NCBI GenBank assembly: GCA_013398015.1
Contig: VZRR01007842.1
Location: 1,501,391-1,565,390 of the forward strand
DNA: 64,000 nt
Source of the DNA: Oreocharis arfaki
Taxonomy: Eukaryota > Chordata > Aves > Passeriformes > Paramythiidae
Direction of reading: 5' to 3'
The translations under genes were made by a program, and so were the position numbers. Below are positions 38,949 through 51,100 of this stretch, one piece after another. Numbering within the stretch: the first letter of the stretch is position 1; the number at the start of each line of letters is the position of its first letter. The notes below the pieces were generated by a model. It did no database searches. It saw only the letters and a list, made by a program, of their open reading frames with translations, and had not been told where the DNA came from.

Positions 38949-40404
38949 CCCTGACACTGACAGCTTGATTACCAAGAGGCTAGCAAGAAATTAATGAATG
39001 CTAGTAGCACTCAAAACAAAATTTCACATGAATGAATTCGTGGAAAGCCCATCATACAAATTTTTTAGAATTTATTAAATTGCTGTTGCACTGCAATATT
39101 TTGGCTGATTAGATGAGAAAACTACTGACTTACAATAAAAAGGAATCACATTGAAATACAGATTTCTAATCTCATGGTGTTTTCATCCAGCTTTAATTTT
39201 AGACAGAAATGAGAAATAGCTGGAAGACGGAGGGGAGAGCTCACTCTCAGGGCAGCATTTCCCCATTCTCAAGTCCATTCGCGAATCAGTAGCTGCATTT
39301 CCAGATGGATTACTGGGCTCATGGCTCCTATTGCCCCAAGGCCAGCAAGGGGTCTTGTTCTACTTACAGCCTCTTAAGAGGCTTCATCTCCTCTGCCATT
39401 TATGTTCACACATCCTCTTCCTGTCAGCTGCAGTTATTTCCTCCACAGAAAATCAAGGTTAAGAAAGGCTGAGCCTATGTCACAGTAACGCCAGCATCAA
39501 GAGGTCAAAAATCACGATGTTCCTGAACCAGTAAGTCTTGCTATAGCTAGAAAGCTTTCCAGCTTTTCATTGCAGTATTAAGTCCAGAAATTTCCTCCTC
39601 CTGAGAAAGAGTGCGTCTCTTCATGAGGCCTTCCCTTACGATTTTAAGGTTTACTTTGTCATGTAACTACATTGATCAGCAACTTTATCTTCATGCCCAC
39701 ATCCAGCATGAATATCTTTGTCAAGAACAAGCTGATAACATCACTATTTCAGTGACTTCTATCCATGATCTGGTAGTTAGGGAGCTGTAATAACAAGAAC
39801 TGGTAAGACGAATTGTGGTTTGGGTGTTCAAAACCCAAGAAATTTCTTTTGTTTATATTAAGGCATTCTAGAAGGCTTAGATGATTTTATTTAGTTCCAT
39901 TGTTCACTTTTATACTTATTTTCATACTCTTTTTAAACCTAATCTTTTTCCTACAGAGAAAGCTGTAGAAAATCAAAGTATGCCATTTTCATTTTAAAAA
40001 ATTCCATTATTTTTCTGTGTTCTGGCAATTTCCATTTGATACCCTTTTGCTTCTCAATCTCTACCTGTTCCTTCTGGCATAAAGCTTATCACCAGAGACT
40101 TCAGAAAAATAAGAACACAAAGTAAATGTCCTAATTTGGGCAGTTTCTGAGAGACATGTGTGTGTGTACGTCAAGGGATTTCTCTTCCAGCAAGCATTCC
40201 TCTCTAGACGTAACGTGATGCCTGACTCTGTGCTTCTCCTCTTAAGTGCTGAATTGGTGCCTTGGGTTTTCACTCCTGTATTTTCAAATCCTGTACTGCC
40301 TAGTGTGTAACTCTGAGGTTTCTTGCAGCCTGCTCACTGCTGTTCTCTCAGGCCAGCCAGTCATAACAAAGCCTCTCCAAGCCTGCTCTTCAAGGACACC
40401 CAGA
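38949..40404. other. Non-coding region, nothing recognised
   Basis: No gene, repeat family or RNA structure was recognised in this 1.5-kb stretch between a CR1 fragment and a probable solo LTR. Confidence 0.5.
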
Positions 40405-40692
40405 CTGTCCTAGGCCTGAAATGTGTAAAATAACATCCTGAGAAGGGGGGTAAGCTTGAGGGAATTACATCATTTAGCTAAAGTTTTAGTTGGTGAATTT
40501 ATGCTGGTATGTAAATGGACCAAACCTATAAAAGCGTGAAGAACTCGTGACTCATCGTCCATCTTGGGGTCCCTTTTGAGAGTAGCCTCTGGCTCCCCAG
40601 GGTGCACCTTTGAAGGACTTTCCAATAAATATCCACCTTTATTCCCTTACTCCTGTCTAGTCTCTGTTTCTAGGTAGCCATTCAAGGCATCA
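40405..40692 (+). mobile_element. Probable solo LTR of an endogenous retrovirus
   Basis: About 290 bp have the internal order of a retroviral LTR: a TATA box (tataaaag, 40527-40534), then 'ccatcttggggtcccttttg' and 'gcctctggctccccagggtg' (R-like region), a polyadenylation signal (aataaa, 40624-40629) and a T-rich 'tctagtctctgtttctag' tail. A possible start (tgtcctaggcc) and end (ggcatca) give the TG...CA ends, but I could not identify a target-site duplication, so the boundaries are approximate. No internal viral genes are adjacent, so it would be a solo LTR left by recombination. Confidence 0.55.
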
Positions 40693-41505
40693 GAATCACT
40701 CTGTTTTCTTCTCTTTGACAAGTGTCGTGGCCGTTTTTCCAATTGGCTGGTTGTGTAATAGCACTATTCAGCTAACTTGTAGTCTCTCAATTCAGAAAGC
40801 TGTGTCTTGTTTAGGCGTTTTCAAAGCTCAACTCCTCTTACTAAATGGAAATTATGATTTAAACAAATATTTTGCCCATCAATATTTTGGGGCTGATAGA
40901 TGAAATTAGAAGAAATAACAACACAGGTTACAATGGCCCTCCCAATCCAAACATTCTTCTTTGAAGCAGAATATAGATTTAATGTAAGAGCAGATAAATA
41001 TGCTAATTGCAATACTTGACAATCTCATTTAGATCACATATAGCTTCTTAAACACATGATTGATGGTTTGTATTGTTTCTGCACTTAACAAAAAGGTCTG
41101 GTAGGAATCCACTTACATTTTTCCAATGTTCCATGCAGGTCCCTGCTCCACACAGCTCTCAGTCTTGCTTGACTGATTTAACCAATTGTTCAGATTACCC
41201 ACTCAATGAAACCTCAGATTTTCTCTTCCTCAACATAGTCTTCACTTTGCACATAAATAGCCCCAAATTACCATGCTGTGCCAGGGGGAAAGGCAAGAGA
41301 AACTAAATGAATATCAAGTGGCTCCATGATGCCAGTAGGAGACATAAAATAGTATAAGAACTTGACGAAGTCCTTCCCTCAGAAAAAACCATGCACAACT
41401 GGTTAATGAAAAGTCCTCTGAGGCTGGTAAGCTAAATTAGCAATGACTGTTGGCTTTTAATTGTTCTAAAAGTCTCTGGCCAGTCTCTCAGCCAATCTCT
41501 GGCTG

Positions 41506-41525
41506 TATAAAGTTGCAACTTTATA
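41506..41525. repeat. Perfect 20-bp palindrome
   Basis: The sequence tataaagttg followed by caactttata is its own reverse complement. The half site recurs 35 bases later (tgtataaagttgca, 41541-41554), inside a second imperfect inverted repeat ending acaatatacaa. It could be a small transposon-end remnant or a local inverted duplication. Confidence 0.85.
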
Positions 41526-41622
41526 TAACATACAATTTGTTGTATAAAGTTGCACAATATACAACTCCTGTGCTACAGCACAGGGCAGCAGTGGCAGCAT
41601 TCAGTGCCCCTGGGCCACTGTG

Positions 41623-41670
41623 CTCTCTTTCTCTCTCCCTCTCTTTCTCTCTCTCTCTCCCTCTCCCCCT
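41623..41670. repeat. (CT)n microsatellite
   Basis: About 48 bp of almost pure pyrimidine with long CT runs interrupted by single T or C insertions. The minus-strand frame across it reads as Arg/Glu repeats and is not a gene. Confidence 0.9.
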
Positions 41671-41838
41671 GTCTTCTTTTCTAACTGACCAGACATTTCT
41701 GAGGAACACTGTAGCTTTTTTCAAAATACTGGCTGATAGACAAAGCAACTCAGACAAGAACTTTCTCTTTTGAAGAGTATTAAATCATTACATCGGGCTT
41801 TGGATGGCAAGTCAAACACAGAAAACTTACATTCTTAC

Positions 41839-42100
41839 AATCATAGAGCCATTTAGGCTGGAAAACACCCTTAAGATCATTGAGTCCAACAGTTAACCCA
41901 GCACAGCTCAGTCCACCACTAAACCACGTCCCTCAGCAGCACATCTGCGTGTCTTTTAAACACCTCCAGGGATGGTGACTCAGCCGCTTCCCTGGACAGC
42001 CTATTCCAATTCTCGACAACCCTTTCCATGAAGAAATTTTTCCTAACATTCAACATAAAGCTCCTGTGGCACAACTTGAGACCATTTCCTCTTATTCCTT
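41839..42100 (-). mobile_element. CR1 LINE, 3' end fragment
   Basis: In minus orientation it is the CR1 3' end. On the plus strand it reads 'aatcatagagccatttaggc', then 'aagatcattgagtccaacag', 'acacctccagggatggtgac', 'cttccctggacagcctattc' and 'aagaaatttttcctaacatt', all in the order of the reversed consensus. It is a younger-looking copy than the one at 38.6 kb and is 5' truncated. Confidence 0.93.
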
Positions 42101-45100
42101 AAAGCAGAATAAAAACAAACACTTGACACAAGAAAAATTTAATTTCATTTCAGTATTAAAGGGCTCACTGGGAGAAACTTTGACAGAAAATACAAAGGCT
42201 CCAAGGATAAGAAATAATTGAAAGCATTTGGCTAAACCAGTGAAATTACAAATATTTAATACATGACTCACGGGAATTACATCCATGAATGATGGATACC
42301 ACAGAGGCTCTTCTTCATTTGTAGAATGGGTTCAGCAGTGCAGGACCTTCTGTAGTCTTCTACATTTCTGTAGCTTCTGGAAATAATAACTCACAAACTT
42401 TTCAACAGATTTATCTGATTCATCTGCCTTAAGTACCAGGAAACAACAGACTTGATATTAGGTCACTGCTGGCTTTTCAAACACAGCCTCATGGAAAACA
42501 CAGCCCTTTCAGAAATCAAAAGCTGATATCACTTCTGGAGTATTCTGAGGAATCATCTCTGCATTAACAATCCTGGCCAGAGTGCTTTAATCCAGATGGG
42601 ACCCTTACTTCTGAAAGCAAGAAAAACCATGAAAGGGGCTCAAATATGGAATATACTGGTTGGCTAGGTTACCTAGCTGATGTTGAGTTCCAGATTTGAA
42701 GTGTGCTGACAACTTTTGATTGCAAGTTTGGAATAGATTGGCTCACAGAAGAAATTTGGTTTAACATAGAAATGCACCTAGTTATAGGCTATGCATGAGA
42801 CGTGCAAGGGAAGAAGTTGCACATTTGATATCAGTGTCATTTGAAATTTGCCATGAAACTGCTGTACTGAATCAAATTCCCTGAGTTCTCACATTTTTTC
42901 TTACTTGGTGGGTATTTAAGAAACCCCTCAGAAATTTTGAGTGGCAAATGCTACAACATGCATTTCTTTTTGGTTTGTCCCCTTTCCACATCCTGCCTTT
43001 GCAATGGTCTGTCCTCCAACAGCACAATTCTTGAATACAACCCTTATAGGAAAACGTCACAGTGCCAGCAGAAAAATTGCTAAATTTTTCTGTAACACAT
43101 ATTTCTGGGATTATTAGGGAGGTTTCTGATGTACTCTGCCCATGGCAGTGATGCTCAAAGATGCCCCATCTCAAACTTCACTAACATGAAGTTCGTCTTC
43201 CAGAGTGAGTCACTTCACTCCTCATGCAGGGAACCTGCCTATTTTCTTGTCCACCGGAAAGCACCCACAACCACCACCACTGAGTGACCAGCAAAGCAAG
43301 CTGGTTGGCATGAAAGGGAGGGAAGAGAAATCTCTTAAATGGTGCCTTGCTTAAGATGCACCTCTCTGTCAATGTCTTATTCTGAGGTCTCAGAATCTGA
43401 TTTATGGGCCCAACAATACCCACATCCCTTATTGAAAAAAAATCCTAAAGTGGGTGATGAAAGCATGTGCATCACAACTTTCTCTTAAACTCTGACTGTA
43501 GGAAATGGCACTTTTCTTTCTCTTCCACATTTTCCTGTTCACTCTGGCCTTGCCACTGGCACACCTACCAAGAAGTCAGAAATGTGGGTACATTTTGATT
43601 TCATCTTTCAATGACTCAAACTCATATTTCCACCAATGGCCTATTCCAAAACACACTTGGGAGGTTCTTCTGTAATCTTGCTGAGGTTCCACCTTGTGCT
43701 TAAACACTGGTGGCCAGAGGAAGGAGACAAAGCTGCCTCTGCAAACACAGTCTCACAGTGGCGAGTGGAGAGGAGCACTCTGCCTTCTCCTCCCCTCCCT
43801 GGGGGCTCTGCCTATGTTTTCCCCAAGCAGTTGCCTCATGACAGCTGTGTAATAGAGAGACAGGGATGTACCCACATTTCATGTCCATGGGAGTGACCTA
43901 CCTGATGGGTTACAGAGTCCTGCTCTGCTTCCCCTCCCACACTCAGTGAATCAAAAAATGCAGGAACAAGTAGCTGGAAGTCACGTGTGGATACTGCCTC
44001 ACTGTGCTCGTGTCTATCTCTTGCTGGGCCTGTGAGTCACAGATCATTTCCAGGTAAACTTCATGAGAAGGGAGGGACAAGTCTTCCCCGAGATTCCTAC
44101 ACACACCAAATCCTGTTTAGTCTCCCCTACTGAGTGACGGGTTAGACAGCGGGGAAAAACAGTGTTGGATCTCTCCAGGCAAAGGAGAGAGAAATAAACT
44201 CTCTCCTCTCCCCATCTCATGCTTGGTGAAAGAGATGAACAGGGATAACAGAGATGGCTTCAATAGGACTGACTGCACCTATTATTTTAAAGCAAAACAG
44301 TGATTATGAGTTCATTTTGTGCAGGGCCTGAGTGTGCAGCTGATTGGCACGTGGCTACACAGACGGAGGGAACACGTCACCTGTGAATCCCAGCAGCGAT
44401 GAGACATCCCTTCAGTCCTGAGCCACATGGTCATCCAAGATCCCAGCAATGCCTCCAAGCAGAATTGAGCACCTCATGAGCTCGAAGGTCAGAAATGCAA
44501 CCATCACCAGCAGGCACATCAAACATGATACATATTTTATTGGTTTAATTTCCAAGAAAGTTAAAAACCAGATGGAAAAAGACTTGCATAGCATAATCTC
44601 TACAATTTAGGAAGAATAATCTCATCTTTTATGCAATCTTTCATTTTGATTGGGTGTAATTTTGACAGGAAGATGACCTAAAATTTTTACCATACTTTGA
44701 AGGACATCATTGAAAGTATAAAAATCATAAACTGTATTTGAAATATCTTAGTTATATCAGAAAACACAGAGCTCAGAAACTTCTCCTAAAAATGCTGATT
44801 TCTGTTTTGTGATTTCAGCCTCCTGGCTATTATTAGAGCTTGTAATAATCACCATTTTTACCTTGAGATTTGAGAAGGAGCTAAGTCTCCCAGAGAACAG
44901 AATGTGCCTGAATAATTCATTGCAAGTAAATAAAGATTTGGTTTTCAAATATATAGAGAACTTTCCACATACAGCACTCTGGAAATATTGTATTAAGTAC
45001 ATTTATTATCCATTTAAGGCAAACATATATCTGCAATTATTCCGAAGATTTAATTTTGCAGTAATTGGAGTATTTAGATCAAAGAGCCTGCATTCATATG

Positions 45101-46883
45101 AAATGATCTTATCTTCCATATACTTGGAAGGTTAAGAAATAAACCCTTATAGATCATATGCTTTTTCTATATAGTGTGTCAAAGTGTTTATGCCCCTTTC
45201 ATATCTGCAGTCCTTGGGGTTGCAGTATCCTAAATTTCCTCTTTCTTTGATTTTTTTTTTCACATTATGGGAGGGATGTTCTTTCGACAAACTTACAGTG
45301 CATGCCATTTAAAAGTGACTCTTTGTACTTCAAGATTTTCCACAGAGTTTTGGCACAGAGAAGAATTTGTCTTCATTGATGGAAAGACATATCAGTACTG
45401 GCGGGAACACTCCACTTACTAGAAGGGAAATATTATCCTTTGTTGAGCTGAAAGATTCCTTACGTATCTTCCATCAATCTGAAGCGTTGTGACATTTCCT
45501 ATCACTGTACCACAAGGATGTTCCTTCTGGGAAATGCACAGACTGTACTAATGAGTGTGTTCATACATCAGAGAAAATCTTTCTTTTCCCCCTGTAAGAT
45601 GGCAAAATTATACTTGATCTAATATTACTAAGGCACAACAGAGAGAATGTGTAATTGACTGTAAATAATAGGTCAAAATGACCAAGCATGACATTTTTAA
45701 AGTTCAAATCCTCTCATCCGTAGTTATCATACATTGCATTATGGCTATTCACAAACAGTATTTGTCAAGCCACTGTGTACCAAAGTGACTTATTTGTACT
45801 AAACGCAGTAACAAGTGAAACAGAGCTTGTTGAGGTTGCTTTCAATTTCCTTTTCTAACTTCTGTGCCATTTTAAACAAATGACAGTGGTGAGGTGAAGA
45901 GGACAGAGCAGAGCACCAGAGATCACCTGAAGGTCAGCATACAACAGGTCTCTTCATACTAAATCTGCCAGAGCTGCGCTGGCTGCCTACCCAACAAAGC
46001 AACGTTCTGCATAACAGAAAGGCAAAGAGTGAAGCAGTTAAGAGATTTAGATACCAGGAAACTGCTTTTCAAGGTTCCAAAAAGCCTGCTCATTACAGCC
46101 CCAGATAATTGACTATTAGAGAGATAAACCCCCTGCTTTTCAAAGCAGACATCAAGGAGCAGACCTTGGGCTCTGAAGTGGAAGGTACAACTCTCAAAAC
46201 TGAATCTCAGTTTACATACATATGAAAAACCTCTCTACTTCCATCTATTTTATGGCAGATTGTAAGAAACAGATAATGTTTCTTCTCATTTCCATTACAA
46301 AGCTCTGCTGAGAGGCTATTTCAGCTGAAGTGAGTAAAACCAGTTCTTCAAAAGAACAAAAGAAAATATTATACATCAAAAAAAAAAAAAAAGGAAAAAA
46401 AGGAAAGAGAGAAAGAAGAAAGAGCATTTTTGAATTCTGATTTGTGCACTGGATGATGAGCTTCCTTTTTCCCATTCTATACTGCTCTGTGGTAGTCGCT
46501 CCCCTTTCTGTTTGACCAACTCTTCCACAAAGCTGCCTGTCTCTCTCCAGGGATTTGCTCAAACAACTCAAGGATTGCTTCAGCCAGAAGCACTTTCACA
46601 CAGCTGGAGCCAAAATTGCCCCAAGGAAGATCTAAATCATATTGGATGAGAGTTTTGACGCGCTTTCAGTGGGGTCAAAATTTCACTTCCCAGGTGGAAA
46701 TAGAGCAGCCAATCTAGGAGAATTTCTTCTTCCAAAAGGACTTCCTGGAAGCATGAAATCATCCCATAGCTAGCTGGACACATGTTGAGAGTCATAAAAC
46801 ACCTGGCCTCAATATATTCAATCTTGATTTACATAGACTTTCCATGTAGGTTTGGTTTGGGGTTTTTTTGCTCCCTGGCTTCC
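42101..46883. other. Non-coding region downstream of MOCOS
   Basis: No exon of a neighbouring gene was recognised. It includes an A/G-rich tract at about 46378-46424. An AT-rich block at 44.76-45.12 kb is open in frames on both strands and contains several TAAT-type motifs. That could fit a conserved non-coding element, but conservation cannot be seen from one sequence. Confidence 0.5.
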
Positions 46884-46889
46884 TTTATT
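46884..46889 (-). terminator. Possible MOCOS polyadenylation signal
   Basis: AATAAA on the minus strand (tttatt on plus) is the first canonical signal I found downstream of the MOCOS stop codon. It would give a 3' UTR of about 1.1 kb. I saw no closer AATAAA or ATTAAA. A variant signal nearer the stop cannot be excluded. Confidence 0.3.
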
Positions 46890-47223
46890 TTTTGTAATTT
46901 TCACAATAATTGATATTTCAGGCTAAATCTTAGGTTTCAGACATTTGCTCTCAGAAATCAGAAAGCATGAGTCTTGTTTAGGAGCTTCCAACAGCCTTTT
47001 AAGAAGGGCATTATGAAATGAACAAAGAGAAAGAAAAAAGACTATTTTGACCTATTCACGATAGAGAAGAATCCAAACTTTCAGGAGTTCCCTTAAGCGG
47101 CCATTAGAGATTGCTGAGGATAAACAAAGTTTGTATAGGAAATGGCTGTATTACTTGAAAAACCTCTAATTAGAAATAATGTGTCAGCATCCACAAATAT
47201 GTAAGGAAACAAGAGTGTGGAAC

Positions 47224-47318
47224 TCATAGAATCACAGAATGGCTTGGGTTAGAAGGGACAGATCATTCAGCTCCAACTCCCTTTCCATAGGCAGGGACAC
47301 CATCACATAAAACATCCC
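47224..47318 (-). mobile_element. Short CR1 LINE 3' fragment
   Basis: On the plus strand it reads 'tcatagaatcacagaatggc', 'ttgggttagaagggaca', 'ccaactccctttccatag' and 'gcagggacacc', the reversed CR1 3' end. It keeps only about 95 bp. It lies about 700 bp past the MOCOS stop, so it may be within the MOCOS 3' UTR in the same orientation as the gene. Confidence 0.88.
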
Positions 47319-48018
47319 AGGGAAGACATGGCATAAAATAAATCAGATGGAAAAGTAACAAATGGAAGAGAAAGAAGTTGAGAACAAATGGATGGAATTC
47401 CTTCACAGGGAATGTGTTTTGCAAATGGCATCCTGAATCTTCATGACCTTTGTGCCTTGTTGGCACCCCCACGCACCACTTCCAAAGGGGTAGACAGCGA
47501 TTTCCCAATAATTCTCTCTTTTCCCTTGCTTTCAGACTGTCTACACATCACCTTCAGTTTCCTTTTGGAAAAGCTGAATGCACTGCTACTCTCATGCCAT
47601 TCTCCCACTGCTCTCTTCCCACCCACATTGTTTCTAAAATATGTCTTGCATCCTCTCTCCTAATTGGGGTTTTGACAAAGCAGCAGGAGGAAGTGCTGTA
47701 TTATTATGTTTACTTTCCTTCATTGAGATGTGGCTTTCTGACAACAAAGTTGGGCTTGTTTTGGGAGTCATCCACCAGTAAAACTTGATCAAACCTGTTG
47801 CACCCTGTAGCAATTGTGCAAAATAGAGTTATGGCTGCTGCAACCTAATCACAAGCAAGAACATGTAGGTGAGCTGTAATTATCAACAGTTTTGCCATCT
47901 GATAACATTTACAGCAAACAGAAAATTACCAGAAGCAAATGAGTGGAAGCTTTTTCTTCTTTTTTAGTAACTGACTTTTTCCTGTAGTTGCAGAAAAATT
48001 TTATCTCCACCAGAGACT

Positions 48019-48165
48019 CTATCCTGAACATTTTTCTTTACTGGATGTCGGAGGCTGAATTTCTGTATTCTCCTTCAGCACAGGAAGCACTTGAGACCCA
48101 ACTGACAAAATGTCTGAAAAAGATGAGCGCAAGGGCTGGTTCATCAGGTATACGCCAAAGTTTGT
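48019..48165 (-). CDS. MOCOS: MOCOS last coding exon with stop
   Basis: The acceptor is tttgctttttttcag, then the exon opens with ACA AAC TTT GGC in phase 0 (TNFGVYLMNQPLRSS). It runs 48 codons to TAG at 48021-48019. The motif SVGSQVLPVLKEN is the conserved final beta-strand region of the MOSC domain. The last residues (IQPPTSSKEKCSG) form the variable tail, about as long as the human tail but different in sequence. The plus-strand frame over the same bases is an antisense shadow. Confidence 0.97.
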   Translation of the reverse strand, partial: TNFGVYLMNQPLRSSFSDILSVGSQVLPVLKENTEIQPPTSSKEKCSG

Positions 48166-51100
48166 CTGAAAAAAAGCAAAATATTTATCATGATGCAACG
48201 CACATTAGGGTAATCAAATCTATAGAGGATCTCACAACCCAGATATGTTTAGAAGAACAATATTGCTTTAAGAATAAGGAAGTATGTACTATGTCCATGT
48301 AATTAAGAACATTTTTAACTCATTACTTACAATAGACTGGTAAACAAAAGCTAACACCATGCTATTCAAGAAGAATAGCTTAAGCAAGTGGATAAATAGC
48401 ACAGTATTTCATCATGAGCTCCATAGTATCATATATGCAATTCACACTCCCTCACAATCTTGTCATTTAATGACTGCTCTGGCTCCTTGACGAATACAGT
48501 TAATGCATTGTCACAAACATAGGCTCTGCAGCATGGGAACACTGGTATGTTCCAACGGCGAGGAAGTCTTCCATCTTCTACCATGAATTATTCGCCTTGT
48601 TAACAGAACTTTACTCTGTCTAGCCTCTGCGAATTTCCCTTCATTTGTTTTTATGAATATTTTAGTATGCTTTACAGAAAATATTCAGAAAGTTTGTTCT
48701 ATTATTCCTCCCGCTTGTTAAGTGTCGTTATCTGTGAATCCATCCTGCACAAATATTAGAAATACTTAGAATATGTCTTTGTGATACTGAGTAATAAAGG
48801 AAAGAAGAATGGAGTATCCACTTTGCGCACTGACCACGCAACCCTCACAGACACCAAAAACCTGATGTGTCTGCATTCTTATGTGAGGTCTTGATCTCAA
48901 GCAGTCGAATGTTACAGCTGTGGGTGTGATCTGGAAATGTCACAGGAAGAGACTGGTGTGGTTTTGTGGTTTTGTTTTCCAGCATTGGAGAATTTAGAAA
49001 TATGCAAGAAAAAGACTCGTCACCTCATGACAATATTTTTCAAAGAATTAGATAATAGTCAATCAAAAAATATGTAAAGTAGGAAAAAAAGGACTGCTGA
49101 AGACCATGTTAAATTGATAACTGATTTTTAGACTTCAGAAAGTCTTTGCTCTTCAAACTGAGGACCTTGGAAACCCAAAACTAATCTTCTTCTCTCTTTT
49201 TGCAGGTCTCAAAAAAAAGTATTTTGCTTTTGTTGACTACAGCCAAAATGTACAAGCCATTCTAAAGTGTAAAGCAAATAAAAAAGCAAATTAAATTACT
49301 TGAAAACAAAATTCTATTATCCTTCTCTATTTCCTGATTACATTTACTGCCATTGTTCAGATCAATGATCCTGAAATTGAGTGAATTACATTTAGAGCAG
49401 GTTTAAAATATAGTGGGTAAAAGGAATTGTAATAAATAAAAAAAATAGTCTTAGGTGAATTTAAGGGAGCATATTTCACAGCCTAAATATGAAGGCAGTA
49501 TGTTTTCTCCTCTGTATAATTAAATAAAGATGCAGCAATGTGGTAACACAGAACAGCTTTTAGTCTCTGAAGAATTCATGAGAGGTAAGACTGAGACCTA
49601 CTTCCAAATAAGAGAGATGCTGTAAAGCAGAGATCTATCCAAACATGGCCTCGGACTCTGAATTTGGGTCTTTCTGTTTCATTTGTAATCCTAGACATCA
49701 CTGAGAAAAATGGGCTCTAGGCTTAGCTGGTTTTGGCTACCTGTGCTATTCCTTCATCTCACTGGCACATTGCATGCAGAAGGCATGAACTGGACCTATC
49801 AGGCCTGTCCTATTGCTGGCACTTTTTGGCTACCAGTGGCTATAGTGGTATCAATGCTCGGTGGACACAGGGTATATCCTTGTGGTCAGTGTTCAATATT
49901 TAATGTAGAGGAATGACTGCAGCATCATAAGATCTCAACCCTCTAGCACAGTGACTGTGTTGGATCAGCCATGACGCCACAATGCTGTTAGTAACTGCTT
50001 CATTTAAAATATTAAAGCACGTAGTCTTATTTTTCCATTTTTGCTTTTCTCTCATTCGTTGACAATTTTCTCTATTGGCATAAATGATGTATTTTTCAGC
50101 CTCGTGAGTAATAACCTGGATTCACCTCCTATACCCTAGTGCAAAAATGACAGTGGCCATGATTTTGTTTTTTACCAAAATCAGGCAATTATTAAAAAAA
50201 AAGGAAAATTAGTATTAGTTCATGATGCACTACATTTCACACAGGAAGGAATTCTACAACTCATCCATGTAAATGAGCTTATTTGATGCATGAGAAGTTT
50301 TTATTTATATTTACTGTGTTGTCATGTCATCTTGATGTATCTTACTTTGAGACTAAAATCTGAGCAGATTGCTCACTCTGAAGAACTTAATTTATCAATT
50401 TTTGTTATTGCAAATTATTTAGCAGGATTTTTTTTTAATGGACTTTAAAACATTCAGAATTATTTAAGAAAATGCATGTCTGAATACACCTTGTATTCAG
50501 GAGTTCTCAAATGCTGTTTTGATACCAGTCCTTAGTATTTTCTTTCTCTGGTTGGGCACCTAAAGTCTCAGTGTTTTTTTCAGTGAGGAGTTTCAGTAAT
50601 GCCTAAGGAGTTTCCAAGGCGATGATACATTGATGCTACACATATTTTAGTATTAATGCCCGTTTGGAATTGCTGACCTCTTTTTTTTTTTTTTTTTTTG
50701 TGAATGTTCTTAAACCCAAAATTTAGCCTGTGATTGCCAGAAGTGGATTTAACATCTCTGAAGTAAATTTCCCTGTTTTTTCAATAATTACAAATAATGA
50801 CTCAGCAAGTACTGATAATAGCAATCACACACACACTCCTGCCAAGCAACCACAAAAGCTGCATCTGCCACTTCAGCTCTGTTTCCAGAGAAAGATAAAA
50901 TGTAGAAATCAGCCCTTCTCACATTTCTGATGAAAAATGAGGCTTTCAGATGCAGAGATTACAGCCTGCAGAGTTATTACAGTGAACTGCATAATCTCTC
51001 CCTGCTGCTGCTACCTTTTCCTGACTTCAAGGGCATTTTATTCTGCATATAATCTTCCCAGAACACAGCAAGAATTGGGCAGGAAGTGCAGGACTGCGAG

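Larger units (their letters stand above)
40693..41838. other. Non-coding region with palindrome and microsatellite
   Basis: No gene is recognised. A perfect 20-bp palindrome and a (CT)n tract are listed separately. Confidence 0.5.

Noticed and set aside
44757..45135. Overlapping 81- and 108-codon frames on both strands
   Set aside because: AT-rich composition explains both. Considered as a conserved enhancer, but conservation cannot be judged from one sequence.
1..46000. FHOD3 first exon expected downstream of MOCOS
   Set aside because: No segment resembling the conserved FHOD3 N-terminus was found on the minus strand; it probably starts outside the window.
47988..48302. Plus-strand open frame of 104 codons
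   Set aside because: It is the antisense of the MOCOS last exon. The plus-strand frames at 57641-58042 and 61678-61986 are rejected for the same reason.
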